In this document: in pieces, positions 57,945 through 64,000 of the stretch | Layout of the letters: each line of letters begins with the position of its first letter | How positions within the stretch are numbered: position 1 is the first letter of the stretch | DNA from: Vagococcus vulneris | Lineage (GTDB): Bacteria > Bacillota > Bacilli > Lactobacillales > Vagococcaceae | Length of the DNA stretch: 64,000 nt | NCBI RefSeq assembly: GCF_003950515.1 | Contig: NZ_NGJS01000006.1 | Coordinates: forward strand, 1-64,000 | Reading direction: 5' to 3' | Translations under genes and position numbers: made by a program | Notes under the pieces: generated by a model | Told to the model about the DNA's origin: nothing | Databases searched by the model: none | Seen by the model: the letters and a program-made list of their open reading frames with translations, nothing else

Positions 57945-58499
57945 ATGGATGCAGCTGTTATAGCTAATGATTTGAGCTTAGTAGCAATGTTTGTTTCAAT
58001 AAATACTCTTATTAAACGTAAAGATAGACAGAAAATGATAAGTTAATTGAGGAGGCAGTGCATATTGCCGAAGAAGCTAATAAATTATTCGAAAAGTCAT
58101 TTAGTCTAAGTATAGGAAGCTATGTTACTTATGTAAAAAAATAAAGTTAATGTTATTTATTACTATGCTAAAATAGATAGTCCTGAAAAATTGCTTACTG
58201 ATCAAGATTTATTGGAAAGGATACAGTATAAGGTAGAATTAACGTTTAGATTAATTGTAATCAAGGGTATAGTTCTATCGCAGGACTCATTAAAGTACAC
58301 GATATTGATGGTATGGAAAAATTGGCATTATATACATTAAATAAAAAAGAAGTCAGCATACCAAGAAATAGAAAAAATATTAATGTTAATTAATAATAAT
58401 CGCCATGATTATTTACAAAAAGATATTAAGTTGTTGGATGACGAGTGCAAACAAACGGTGGTAAAAATCTTAGATAATTTTAAAGATACAGCATACTAA
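57945..58499 (+). pseudogene. Decayed gene with four frameshifts (unknown family)
   Basis: No single frame is open, yet consecutive frames join into a protein-like sequence of about 180 codons. Segments: 57945 (MDAAVIANDLSLVAMFVSIN…), 58031 (ENDKLIEEAVHIAEEANKLF…, stop at 58142), 58143 (KVNVIYYYAKIDSPEKLL…), 58262 (QGYSSIAGLIKVHDIDGMEK…) and 58353 (SAYQEIEKILMLINNNRHDY…, stop 58497-58499). Most joins lie in or near A-rich runs. The composite is helical, with a possible N-terminal membrane segment. I do not recognise the family. The rest of the window has no such errors, so real decay is more likely than sequencing error. No clear ribosome site precedes the ATG. Confidence 0.65.
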
Positions 58500-58566
58500 T
58501 TGTACAGTAGAAAATTAAAGAAATACTAATAAATAAAAAATGTTATTTTATGATGGGAGATACAAC

Positions 58567-59280
58567 ATGATAAATTCTGAAGAAATCATTAAAAAAATGT
58601 CTAATCAAAAAATAAATTATGATTCTGTTTTAAAAAAAGTTATCACATCTTGGGAAAAACAAAAAATACGACCTAAAATTTTATTACATAGTTGTTGTGC
58701 ACCATGTAGTACTTATACATTAGAATATTTATGTGAATATGCAGATGTAACAATTTATTTCTCCAATTCTAATATTTATCCTAAAAGTGAATACCAACGT
58801 CGCGCGACTGTTCAACAAACATTTATTAACGATTTTATTAAAAATACGGGGAAAAAAGTAGGTTATATTGAAGCAGATTATAAACCAAATGAGTTTATAA
58901 AAATGGTAAAAAACAATCAATTAGCTGAAGAAAAGGAGGGGGGGAAACGTTGTACAGCATGCTTTAATATGCGTTTAGATTTAGTTGCACAAGAAGCCCT
59001 GGAACGAAACTTTGATTATTTTGGTAGTGCATTAACTATTTCACCTAAAAAAAATGCTCAATTAATTAATCAAATCGGTATGGATATCCAAAAAATATAC
59101 AGTGTTAATTATTTACCAAGTGATTTTAAAAAAAATAAGGGTTATGAGCGATCAATCGAGTTATGCAAGGAATATGATATTTATCGCCAATGTTACTGTG
59201 GGTGTGTGTTTTCGGCTAAACAACAAGGTGTCGATTTAAAACGAATAAATAAAGAAGCTATTGAGTTTAATAAAAAATAA
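58567..59280 (+). CDS. queH: Epoxyqueuosine reductase QueH
   Basis: Catalyses the last step of tRNA queuosine synthesis, reducing epoxyqueuosine; the QueH type (DUF208) replaces B12-dependent QueG. 237 aa with the full cysteine set: HSCCAPCS (Cys43, 44, 47), RCTACFNMRL (Cys129, 132) and QCYCGCVFS (Cys209, 211, 213), which bind a [4Fe-4S] cluster and an adjacent iron. TISPKKN near 157-163 is also conserved. The ATG at 58567 follows GATGGGAGA; an earlier in-frame ATG was rejected. Single gene with its own terminator. Confidence 0.93.
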   Translation: MINSEEIIKKMSNQKINYDSVLKKVITSWEKQKIRPKILLHSCCAPCSTYTLEYLCEYADVTIYFSNSNIYPKSEYQRRATVQQTFINDFIKNTGKKVGYIEADYKPNEFIKMVKNNQLAEEKEGGKRCTACFNMRLDLVAQEALERNFDYFGSALTISPKKNAQLINQIGMDIQKIYSVNYLPSDFKKNKGYERSIELCKEYDIYRQCYCGCVFSAKQQGVDLKRINKEAIEFNKK

Positions 59281-59305
59281 TAAGGTTTTATCAAATTTTT
59301 CTATC

Positions 59306-59352
59306 AAAAAACACTCCTTTAACTGTATTGTTAGCTAAAAGAGTGTTTTTTA
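59306..59352 (+). terminator. Terminator of queH
   Basis: AAAAACACTC…GAGTGTTTTT with inner CTTT/AAAA pairing and a T tail. Confidence 0.75.
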
Positions 59353-59636
59353 AAGTCTTTAAATAGTAAGGAACTAATTAATTAGAAAAATACTAGCGGA
59401 GAATTAGTATTATTTTTAAGGAAACTAATTCTAATGAAAAAAATTATATTAACTATAACTAAGATAATTAATTAGTATGAAAATAGTATGAATAAAATTT
59501 AAAGAGAATTTGATAATTGAATGTATTGTATTAATTAAGAGATGTTTATGTTCCATAATAATTTTTATAGTGAAACTAAACTCAAGAAAAAGAGTGATAA
59601 AACTCAGATTTGATAATAGTTATAGCAAATCTATAA
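59353..59636. other. Very AT-rich spacer upstream of nrdD
   Basis: About 280 bp with a 9-bp dyad AGAATTAGT/ACTAATTCT (59400-59432) and no accepted gene. A reading frame continuous with nrdD runs from 59510, but its first 81 codons are low-complexity and cross the NrdR-type boxes, so they are not translated. Confidence 0.6.
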
Positions 59637-59693
59637 TAACTATATATAGTTGTCAAGACTTTTTTTTTATTTTAAAGACACAATATATAGTTG
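59637..59693. promoter_or_regulatory. Pair of NrdR-type boxes upstream of nrdD
   Basis: TAACTATATATAGTTG (59637-59652) and ACACAATATATAGTTG (59678-59693) resemble the NrdR box (acaCwATATATwGtgt). Their starts are 41 bp apart, about four helical turns; 31-32 bp is more common. NrdR is not encoded in this window. Confidence 0.65.
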
Positions 59694-59752
59694 AAAAAAG
59701 CACTTTATTGAGCTATGATAGTAATCGAATGATTGAAAGGGAGTTGACTAAA

Positions 59753-61945
59753 TTGATAGATTTTAACTTAAATAGTGAAAAAGATAGCGAGTTAAGTGTC
59801 AAGCTGCACAAGATTCAAGTAATAAAACGTGATGGACGTATCGTTGAATTTGATGATGACAAAATAAAAAATGCTTTGGTGAAAGCTCAAATAGAAATTG
59901 ACGGACCGTTAGACCCTGTCTCTAATACTAAAATTGATCATTTAGTCGATTTAATTAATAATGAAATTGCTGAACGTTTTGCTAAAAATATTAAAATTTA
60001 TGAAATTCAAAACATTGTGGAACACACATTGCTGGATCACTGTGAATATGAGCTAGCCGAAGAATACATTAATTACCGCACAAAGCGGGATTTTGATCGT
60101 CGCCGTGCGACGGACATTAACTTTACAATTGAAAAGCTATTAAATAAAGATAGCCGATTAGTCAATGAGAACGCAAATAAAGACAGTGATGTATTTAATA
60201 CACAGCGTGATTTGACAGCAGGAATCGTTGGAAAATCAATTGGTTTGAAGATGTTGCCGCCGCATGTTACAAATGCACATCAAAAAGGTGATATTCACTA
60301 CCATGACTTGGATTACCATCCATATGCACCGATGACGAATTGCTGCTTAATTGATTTTAAGAACATGCTGAATAACGGCTTCAAAATAGGTAACGCCGAA
60401 GTTGAACCGCCAAAATCAATTCAAACAGCTACCGCACAAATTTCGCAAATTATCGCAAATGTAGCATCTAGTCAATATGGTGGCTGTTCTGCTGACCGTA
60501 TCGATGAATTTTTAGCACCGTTTGCTAAAAAGAATTATCAAAAACATTTAGCTGATGCAGAACGCTGGGTGGATGATGAAGCTAAACGCGATGCATACGC
60601 CAAAGAAAAAACACGTAAAGATATTTATGATGCGATGCAAAGTTTAGAATATGAGATTAATACACTATTTACATCTAATGGCCAAACACCATTTACTTCA
60701 CTAGGTTTTGGTTTAGGAACTAATTGGTTTGAACGTGAAATTCAACGTGCTATTTTTCAAAATCGGATTAAAGGTTTAGGCGGAGAACACCGCACGGCAA
60801 TTTTCCCAAAATTGATTTTTACAATTAAAGAAGGCGTGAATCGTCAACCAAGCGACCCTAACTATGATATTAAGGAATTAGCTGTTGAATGTGCCACAAA
60901 ACGAATGTATCCTGATATTTTAAACTATGATAAGATTGTCGAATTGACAGGTAGTTTCAAAGTACCGATGGGTTGTCGTTCATTCTTGCAAGGATGGAAA
61001 GATGAAAACGGGCAAGAAGTTAATGCTGGTCGGATGAATTTAGGTGTTGTTACCTTGAACTTGCCGCGTATTGCAATGGAGGCTGACGGCGATAAGGAAA
61101 AATTCTGGAATCTTTTGGAAGAGCGCTTAGGTATTATTAAAGATGCGTTGGTTTTCCGAGTGAACCGCTGTAAAGAAGCGACACCTGCTAATGCACCTGT
61201 TTTATATATGCACGGTGCCTTTGGACCAAAATTGAAAAAAACAGATTCTGTTGATGAATTGTTTAAAAATCGTCGTGCTACTGTGTCACTTGGCTATATT
61301 GGATTATACGAAGTCGCATCAGCATTCTATGGCGGTGCATGGGAACATAATCCAGAAGCAAAGGCATTCACTTTGGATATTGTCAAAGCGCTTAAAGCAC
61401 ATGCGGATGATTGGGGTGATGAATACGGCTACCACTTTAGCGTTTATTCAACACCAAGTGAAAGCTTGACGGATCGTTTCTGCCGTTTAGATCATGAAAA
61501 ATTTGGTAATGTTGAAAATATTACGGATAAAGAGTATTATACAAACAGTTTCCATTATGATGTTAGAAAAAATCCGACACCTTTTGAGAAATTAGATTTT
61601 GAAAAAGATTATCCGCAATATTGTTCAGGCGGATTTATCCACTACTGTGAGTATCCGGTTTTACAAACTAATCCTAAAGCATTAGAAGCTGTTTGGGATT
61701 ACGCATATGATAAAATCGGCTATTTAGGAACCAATACACCGATTGATCATTGCTATGAATGTGATTTTAAAGGTGATTTTAATCCAACTGAGCGCGGTTT
61801 TGAATGTCCTGAATGTGGCAATCATGATCCAAAAACCTGTGATGTTGTTAAGAGAACTTGTGGTTATTTAGGTAATCCGCAAGCACGACCAATGGTGCAT
61901 GGCCGTCACAAAGAAATTGCTTCACGTGTTAAACATATGAAATAA
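59753..61945 (+). CDS. nrdD: Anaerobic ribonucleoside-triphosphate reductase (class III)
   Basis: Reduces NTPs to dNTPs without oxygen, using a glycyl radical. The ATP-cone (about 17-105) begins IQVIKRDGRIVEFDDDKI. The catalytic barrel has HYHDLDYHPYAP and SSQYGGCSADRIDEFLAP. A zinc site CYECD…CPECGNHD lies near 667-690, and the radical Gly704 in RTCGYLG near the end. I set the start at a TTG nine bases after AAAGGGAG, giving 730 aa, the usual length. Operon with nrdG, controlled by NrdR-type boxes. Intact in all visible motifs. Confidence 0.93.
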   Translation: MIDFNLNSEKDSELSVKLHKIQVIKRDGRIVEFDDDKIKNALVKAQIEIDGPLDPVSNTKIDHLVDLINNEIAERFAKNIKIYEIQNIVEHTLLDHCEYELAEEYINYRTKRDFDRRRATDINFTIEKLLNKDSRLVNENANKDSDVFNTQRDLTAGIVGKSIGLKMLPPHVTNAHQKGDIHYHDLDYHPYAPMTNCCLIDFKNMLNNGFKIGNAEVEPPKSIQTATAQISQIIANVASSQYGGCSADRIDEFLAPFAKKNYQKHLADAERWVDDEAKRDAYAKEKTRKDIYDAMQSLEYEINTLFTSNGQTPFTSLGFGLGTNWFEREIQRAIFQNRIKGLGGEHRTAIFPKLIFTIKEGVNRQPSDPNYDIKELAVECATKRMYPDILNYDKIVELTGSFKVPMGCRSFLQGWKDENGQEVNAGRMNLGVVTLNLPRIAMEADGDKEKFWNLLEERLGIIKDALVFRVNRCKEATPANAPVLYMHGAFGPKLKKTDSVDELFKNRRATVSLGYIGLYEVASAFYGGAWEHNPEAKAFTLDIVKALKAHADDWGDEYGYHFSVYSTPSESLTDRFCRLDHEKFGNVENITDKEYYTNSFHYDVRKNPTPFEKLDFEKDYPQYCSGGFIHYCEYPVLQTNPKALEAVWDYAYDKIGYLGTNTPIDHCYECDFKGDFNPTERGFECPECGNHDPKTCDVVKRTCGYLGNPQARPMVHGRHKEIASRVKHMK

Positions 61946-61953
61946 ATTTTAAT

Positions 61954-61993
61954 AAAGAGATTAAGTGTGGGCATTAAACTTAGTCTCTTTTTT
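61954..61993 (+). terminator. Hairpin between nrdD and nrdG
   Basis: AAAGAGATTAAGT / ACTTAGTCTCTTT with one G-T pair, followed by six T. nrdG has no visible promoter of its own; partial termination would lower activase relative to NrdD. Confidence 0.75.
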
Positions 61994-62012
61994 AGCTAAA
62001 GGGGTAAAAAGT

Positions 62013-62597
62013 ATGAGAAATCCAAAGCCAAAAGAGTGGTCAGCAGCTGATTGGAGCCAGTATAAAATTGCTGATTATAAACCGTTTATGTTTGTTGACG
62101 GGGAAGGGGTTCGCTGCAGTCTGTATGTCAGCGGTTGCCTATTTGCTTGTAAAGGTTGTTTTAATAAAGCTATTCAAAATTTCAATTACGGAGAACCATA
62201 TACGCAAGAATTAGAAGATCAAATTATTACCGATTTGGGTCATGATCATGTTCAAGGATTGACCTTATTAGGCGGAGAGCCATTTTTAAATACACAAGTA
62301 TGTTTGAAGTTAGTTGACCGAATTCGTGAAAAGTATGGTACGGCTAAAGATATCTGGTCGTGGTCAGGTTATACATTTGAGGAACTGCTTCAGGATACCA
62401 ATGATAAGTTGGAATTATTGTCGAAAATCGATATCTTAGTAGATGGACGCTTTGAATTAAGCCGGCGTGACTTAACGCTTCAGTTTCGTGGTAGCAGCAA
62501 TCAGCGAATTATTGATGTGCCGAAGTCGTTAGCATCTGAAAATAAAGAAGTCGTTATTTGGGAAAAATGTGTGGATAAAGCTAGATATCAAGATTAA
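62013..62597 (+). CDS. nrdG: Anaerobic ribonucleotide reductase-activating protein (radical SAM)
   Basis: Generates the glycyl radical on NrdD with S-adenosylmethionine and a [4Fe-4S] cluster. CxxxCxxC appears as SGCLFACKGCFN (about 41-52), followed by LTLLGGEPF (about 85-93) for SAM binding and WSWSGYTFEE. The ATG at 62013 follows AAAGGGG; a 16-codon extension would start inside the preceding hairpin. 194 aa. Function depends on nrdD, its operon partner. Confidence 0.94.
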   Translation: MRNPKPKEWSAADWSQYKIADYKPFMFVDGEGVRCSLYVSGCLFACKGCFNKAIQNFNYGEPYTQELEDQIITDLGHDHVQGLTLLGGEPFLNTQVCLKLVDRIREKYGTAKDIWSWSGYTFEELLQDTNDKLELLSKIDILVDGRFELSRRDLTLQFRGSSNQRIIDVPKSLASENKEVVIWEKCVDKARYQD

Positions 62598-62628
62598 TAT
62601 TTAATTGGAAAATTATTTAGACAGTCAT

Positions 62629-62666
62629 AAAAAGAGCGCATCTCAACCATGAGAAGCGCTCTTTTT
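62629..62666. terminator. Bidirectional terminator between nrdG and the DUF3021 gene
   Basis: AAAAAGAGCGC / GCGCTCTTTTT with an inner TCTC/GAGA stem; A and T runs on both sides. Confidence 0.92.
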
Positions 62667-62667
62667 G

Positions 62668-63075
62668 CTAGATTAATCGGTTTAATTCTTTGGTTAATTG
62701 ACTATTTTTATATTTTGAATAAAAGTAAAAACCAATGATATGACCAATTAGTGTTAATAAAATAATACCAATCCAATAGGGCATTACGATATTCAGCATG
62801 TCTCTTGAATAAAGAGTGAGACCAATAAACATACAAATGTTATTGGCACATGTGCTGATAATGATATTAGTTAAAGCCTTGAAAGTTGAATAGTGCCACA
62901 AATATGGATAGATAACTCCAAAGACTAGACCCATAAGTAAGCCGATGAGTAAAATATTCCAAATAAAGTGGAATGGGACTATCCGCTGATGAAATTGTAG
63001 AGTCGCTAACATAGTAATCCAAATAGTGCTGCCTAGAGCGGCTTGTGTAAAACTGTTTTTTAATGTGTTTATCAT
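62668..63075 (-). CDS. DUF3021 membrane protein
   Basis: 135 aa with four predicted helices (about 15-30, 37-60, 68-90, 98-118) and a basic C-terminus (YSKYKNSQLTKELNRL). DUF3021 proteins are regularly encoded after LytTR regulators and are thought to hold or silence them at the membrane; the role is not firmly established. Its ATG overlaps the regulator's stop (ATGA), so the two are translationally coupled. Confidence 0.85.
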   Translation of the reverse strand: MINTLKNSFTQAALGSTIWITMLATLQFHQRIVPFHFIWNILLIGLLMGLVFGVIYPYLWHYSTFKALTNIIISTCANNICMFIGLTLYSRDMLNIVMPYWIGIILLTLIGHIIGFYFYSKYKNSQLTKELNRLI

Positions 63076-63518
63076 GATAATCTCTCCTTAATATTTTTTG
63101 CGTAGTGTCGGCTGATTAGGTACTTATTATCACTTAGCATGGAAATATTTAGTCTTGAATATTTTTCAACATTGAATGTTTTTATTTGATTTAGGTTGAT
63201 AATAGTTGATTGATTAATTCGATAAAAAGATTCTTGCTCTAAATAGTTTAATTCTTTCAGTCGCTTACTTAAAAAGTACCGTTTTCCTTCGGTTGTTATT
63301 ATTTGACTCATATGGCTAAGAGCGGTGATTGCTTCGATTTCTGTCAAATTAAGCAATATATTTCGATTGTTAATCATGTCGGTTGCTTTGATTTGATTAA
63401 TTCCATTTAACAAAGTGTCTAGTTTTTCTAAAATTGTTTTATTTACGGGATGACTAACGATGTCGATAGTGTTTGGCTTTTTTGAATCTTGCCAAATATG
63501 ATTTATGTTTATTTTCAT
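63072..63518 (-). CDS. LytTR-family DNA-binding regulator without receiver domain
   Basis: 148 aa. The C-terminal half (about 50-148) is a LytTR domain: NRNILLNLTEIEAI, SKRLKELNYLEQESFYRINQSTIINL and KYLISRHYAKNIKERL. The first 50 residues are short and have no phospho-acceptor, so activity is probably set by the DUF3021 partner. RBS GGAGAGGA. Two exact 9-bp direct repeats with a 21-bp period upstream are good candidates for its own binding site. Target genes beyond itself are unknown. Confidence 0.88.
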   Translation of the reverse strand: MKININHIWQDSKKPNTIDIVSHPVNKTILEKLDTLLNGINQIKATDMINNRNILLNLTEIEAITALSHMSQIITTEGKRYFLSKRLKELNYLEQESFYRINQSTIINLNQIKTFNVEKYSRLNISMLSDNKYLISRHYAKNIKERLS

Positions 63519-63583
63519 TATTATCCTCTCCTATGACTTTAGATTAACAAGAATTTAAGTACAGTGTTAGTAATTTTTATTTG

Positions 63584-63613
63584 GTTGCAATTTTTTAGTA
63601 CTTTGTTGCAATT
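63584..63613 (-). promoter_or_regulatory. LytTR-type direct repeats upstream of the LytTR gene
   Basis: GTTGCAATT at 63584-63592 and again at 63605-63613, start-to-start 21 bp. LytTR proteins bind two 9-bp direct repeats two helical turns apart, so the geometry fits exactly. It lies 66-95 bp upstream of the start codon of the regulator. Confidence 0.65.
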
Positions 63614-63637
63614 AATCAAGATTTAGTTATTAATAAT

Positions 63638-63676
63638 AAAAAAATGCCCCACAGAAGATTTCTAGGGGCATTTTTT
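63638..63676 (-). terminator. Terminator of the DUF2187 gene
   Basis: AAAAAATGCCCC / GGGGCATTTTTT with A/T runs on both sides; 13 bp past the stop codon on the minus strand. Confidence 0.9.
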
Positions 63677-63688
63677 ATTACTATGTAA

Positions 63689-63907
63689 TTAACTTCGTGT
63701 GAAATGATTTTGATAAACGTATGTTTTTTCATCAACTGAAAAACCATCGTCTTCTAATATCTCTTTTGTTACTAGATGAGTGTCACCATCAGAATCTCTC
63801 ACAATTACTGTATTTTCCAAAATTAATTCTACTCTACCTGTAACATCTTTATCATGAACAGTGGGATGATTAATAACTGAACCTATCGAAATTATAGTTT
63901 TAGACAA
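63689..63907 (-). CDS. Small DUF2187-like protein
   Basis: 72 aa, acidic. GSVINHPTVHDKDVTGRVELILENTVIVRDS resembles the KOW-like beta barrel of DUF2187 (YkvS family): pattern G..I.…V.G.V…ENSV.V. The TTG start follows AAAGGGTG at seven bases; TGGTATACT upstream is an extended -10. Function unknown; the fold hints at RNA or protein contact. Small single gene with its own terminator. Confidence 0.7.
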   Translation of the reverse strand: MSKTIISIGSVINHPTVHDKDVTGRVELILENTVIVRDSDGDTHLVTKEILEDDGFSVDEKTYVYQNHFTRS

Positions 63908-63983
63908 ATTAAATTCACCCTTTCTATATTAAGTATACCATATAAAAAAATATGTTTTTCAATGTTTATATTTTATTATTATC

Positions 63984-64000
63984 AAATTATACTAGACAAA
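63984..64000 (+). mobile_element. Possible terminal repeat of a second IS copy
   Basis: AAATTATACTAGACAA (63984-63999) matches the inward-reading end of the IS at the left edge in 14 of 16 bases and would read into an element to the right of the window. The sequence ends one base later, so this is only a lead. Confidence 0.35.

Noticed and set aside
58500-58566. preQ1 riboswitch before queH
   Set aside because: No preQ1-I/II stem-loop or A-rich tail pattern visible; only a plain AT-rich leader.
59510-59752. 81-codon N-terminal extension of NrdD
   Set aside because: AT-rich, low-complexity, crosses the NrdR-type boxes and lies upstream of the real ribosome site.

Overview
The window looks like chromosomal DNA of a low-GC Gram-positive lactic acid bacterium (Lactobacillales). 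The best fit is Enterococcaceae or Carnobacteriaceae, for example a Vagococcus-like organism. This rests on the enterococcal-type NADH oxidase, the malT/mapP/malP/pgmB/galM maltose arrangement, the class II galT, the LevR/sigma-54-controlled mannose PTS with ManO, and AT-rich spacers with strong AGGAGG ribosome sites. The genus is an inference; there is no rRNA or tRNA gene to settle it.

Layout. 1-2,100: the 5' tip of an IS30-type transposase and the NADH oxidase gene nox. 2,100-10,500: a maltose locus, malP-pgmB-galM (minus) divergent from malT-mapP-malR (plus), with LacI-type operators in both promoters. 10,500-15,300: Leloir operon galK-galE-galT-galR. 15,300-21,830: a second LacI-type regulator, an ABC alpha-galactoside importer without its own ATPase, and a GH36 alpha-galactosidase. 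21,830-25,250 (minus): aminotransferase plus an amino-acid ABC transporter with a substrate-binding/permease fusion. 25,400-31,070: a MacB-type exporter, a peptidase T gene with a large internal deletion, a short-chain dehydrogenase and a lipoprotein fumarate-reductase-like flavoprotein. 31,080-35,240: sucrose locus scrR-scrA-scrB. 35,240-42,080: a LevR-type activator, a consensus sigma-54 promoter, a mannose-family PTS (extra EIIB, EIIAB, EIIC, EIID) and ManO. 42,100-46,010: RpiR regulator, GH4 6-phospho-alpha-glucosidase and a glucoside PTS EIICB. 46,020-50,240: ppdK-ccpN-yqfL, a gluconeogenic PEP/pyruvate module. 50,270-57,840: a two-component system with an unusually large multi-pass sensor kinase, then a BceRS/BceAB-type peptide-sensing and resistance module. 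57,900-59,350: a frameshifted gene remnant and queH. 59,640-62,670: anaerobic ribonucleotide reductase nrdD-nrdG with NrdR-type boxes. 62,670-64,000 (minus): DUF3021 + LytTR pair, a DUF2187 protein, and a possible second IS end.

How it works together. About 60% of the window is carbohydrate uptake and entry into glycolysis: maltose by two predicted routes, galactose, alpha-galactosides, sucrose and mannose/glucose, each with a local regulator and recognisable operator. Only MalT carries a glucose-type EIIA domain, so ScrA and the GH4-linked EIICB probably borrow an EIIA. Nox, the fumarate reductase and NrdDG fit a facultative fermenter that balances NADH with and without oxygen.

The least ordinary items are the peptidase T lacking its central catalytic segment, the decayed gene at 57,945-58,499, the lipoprotein fumarate reductase with an SGAS linker, the large sensor kinase with three phased promoter repeats, and the exact 9-bp direct repeats with 21-bp period upstream of the LytTR gene. 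I found no CRISPR array, prophage, toxin-antitoxin pair or clearly new multi-gene system.
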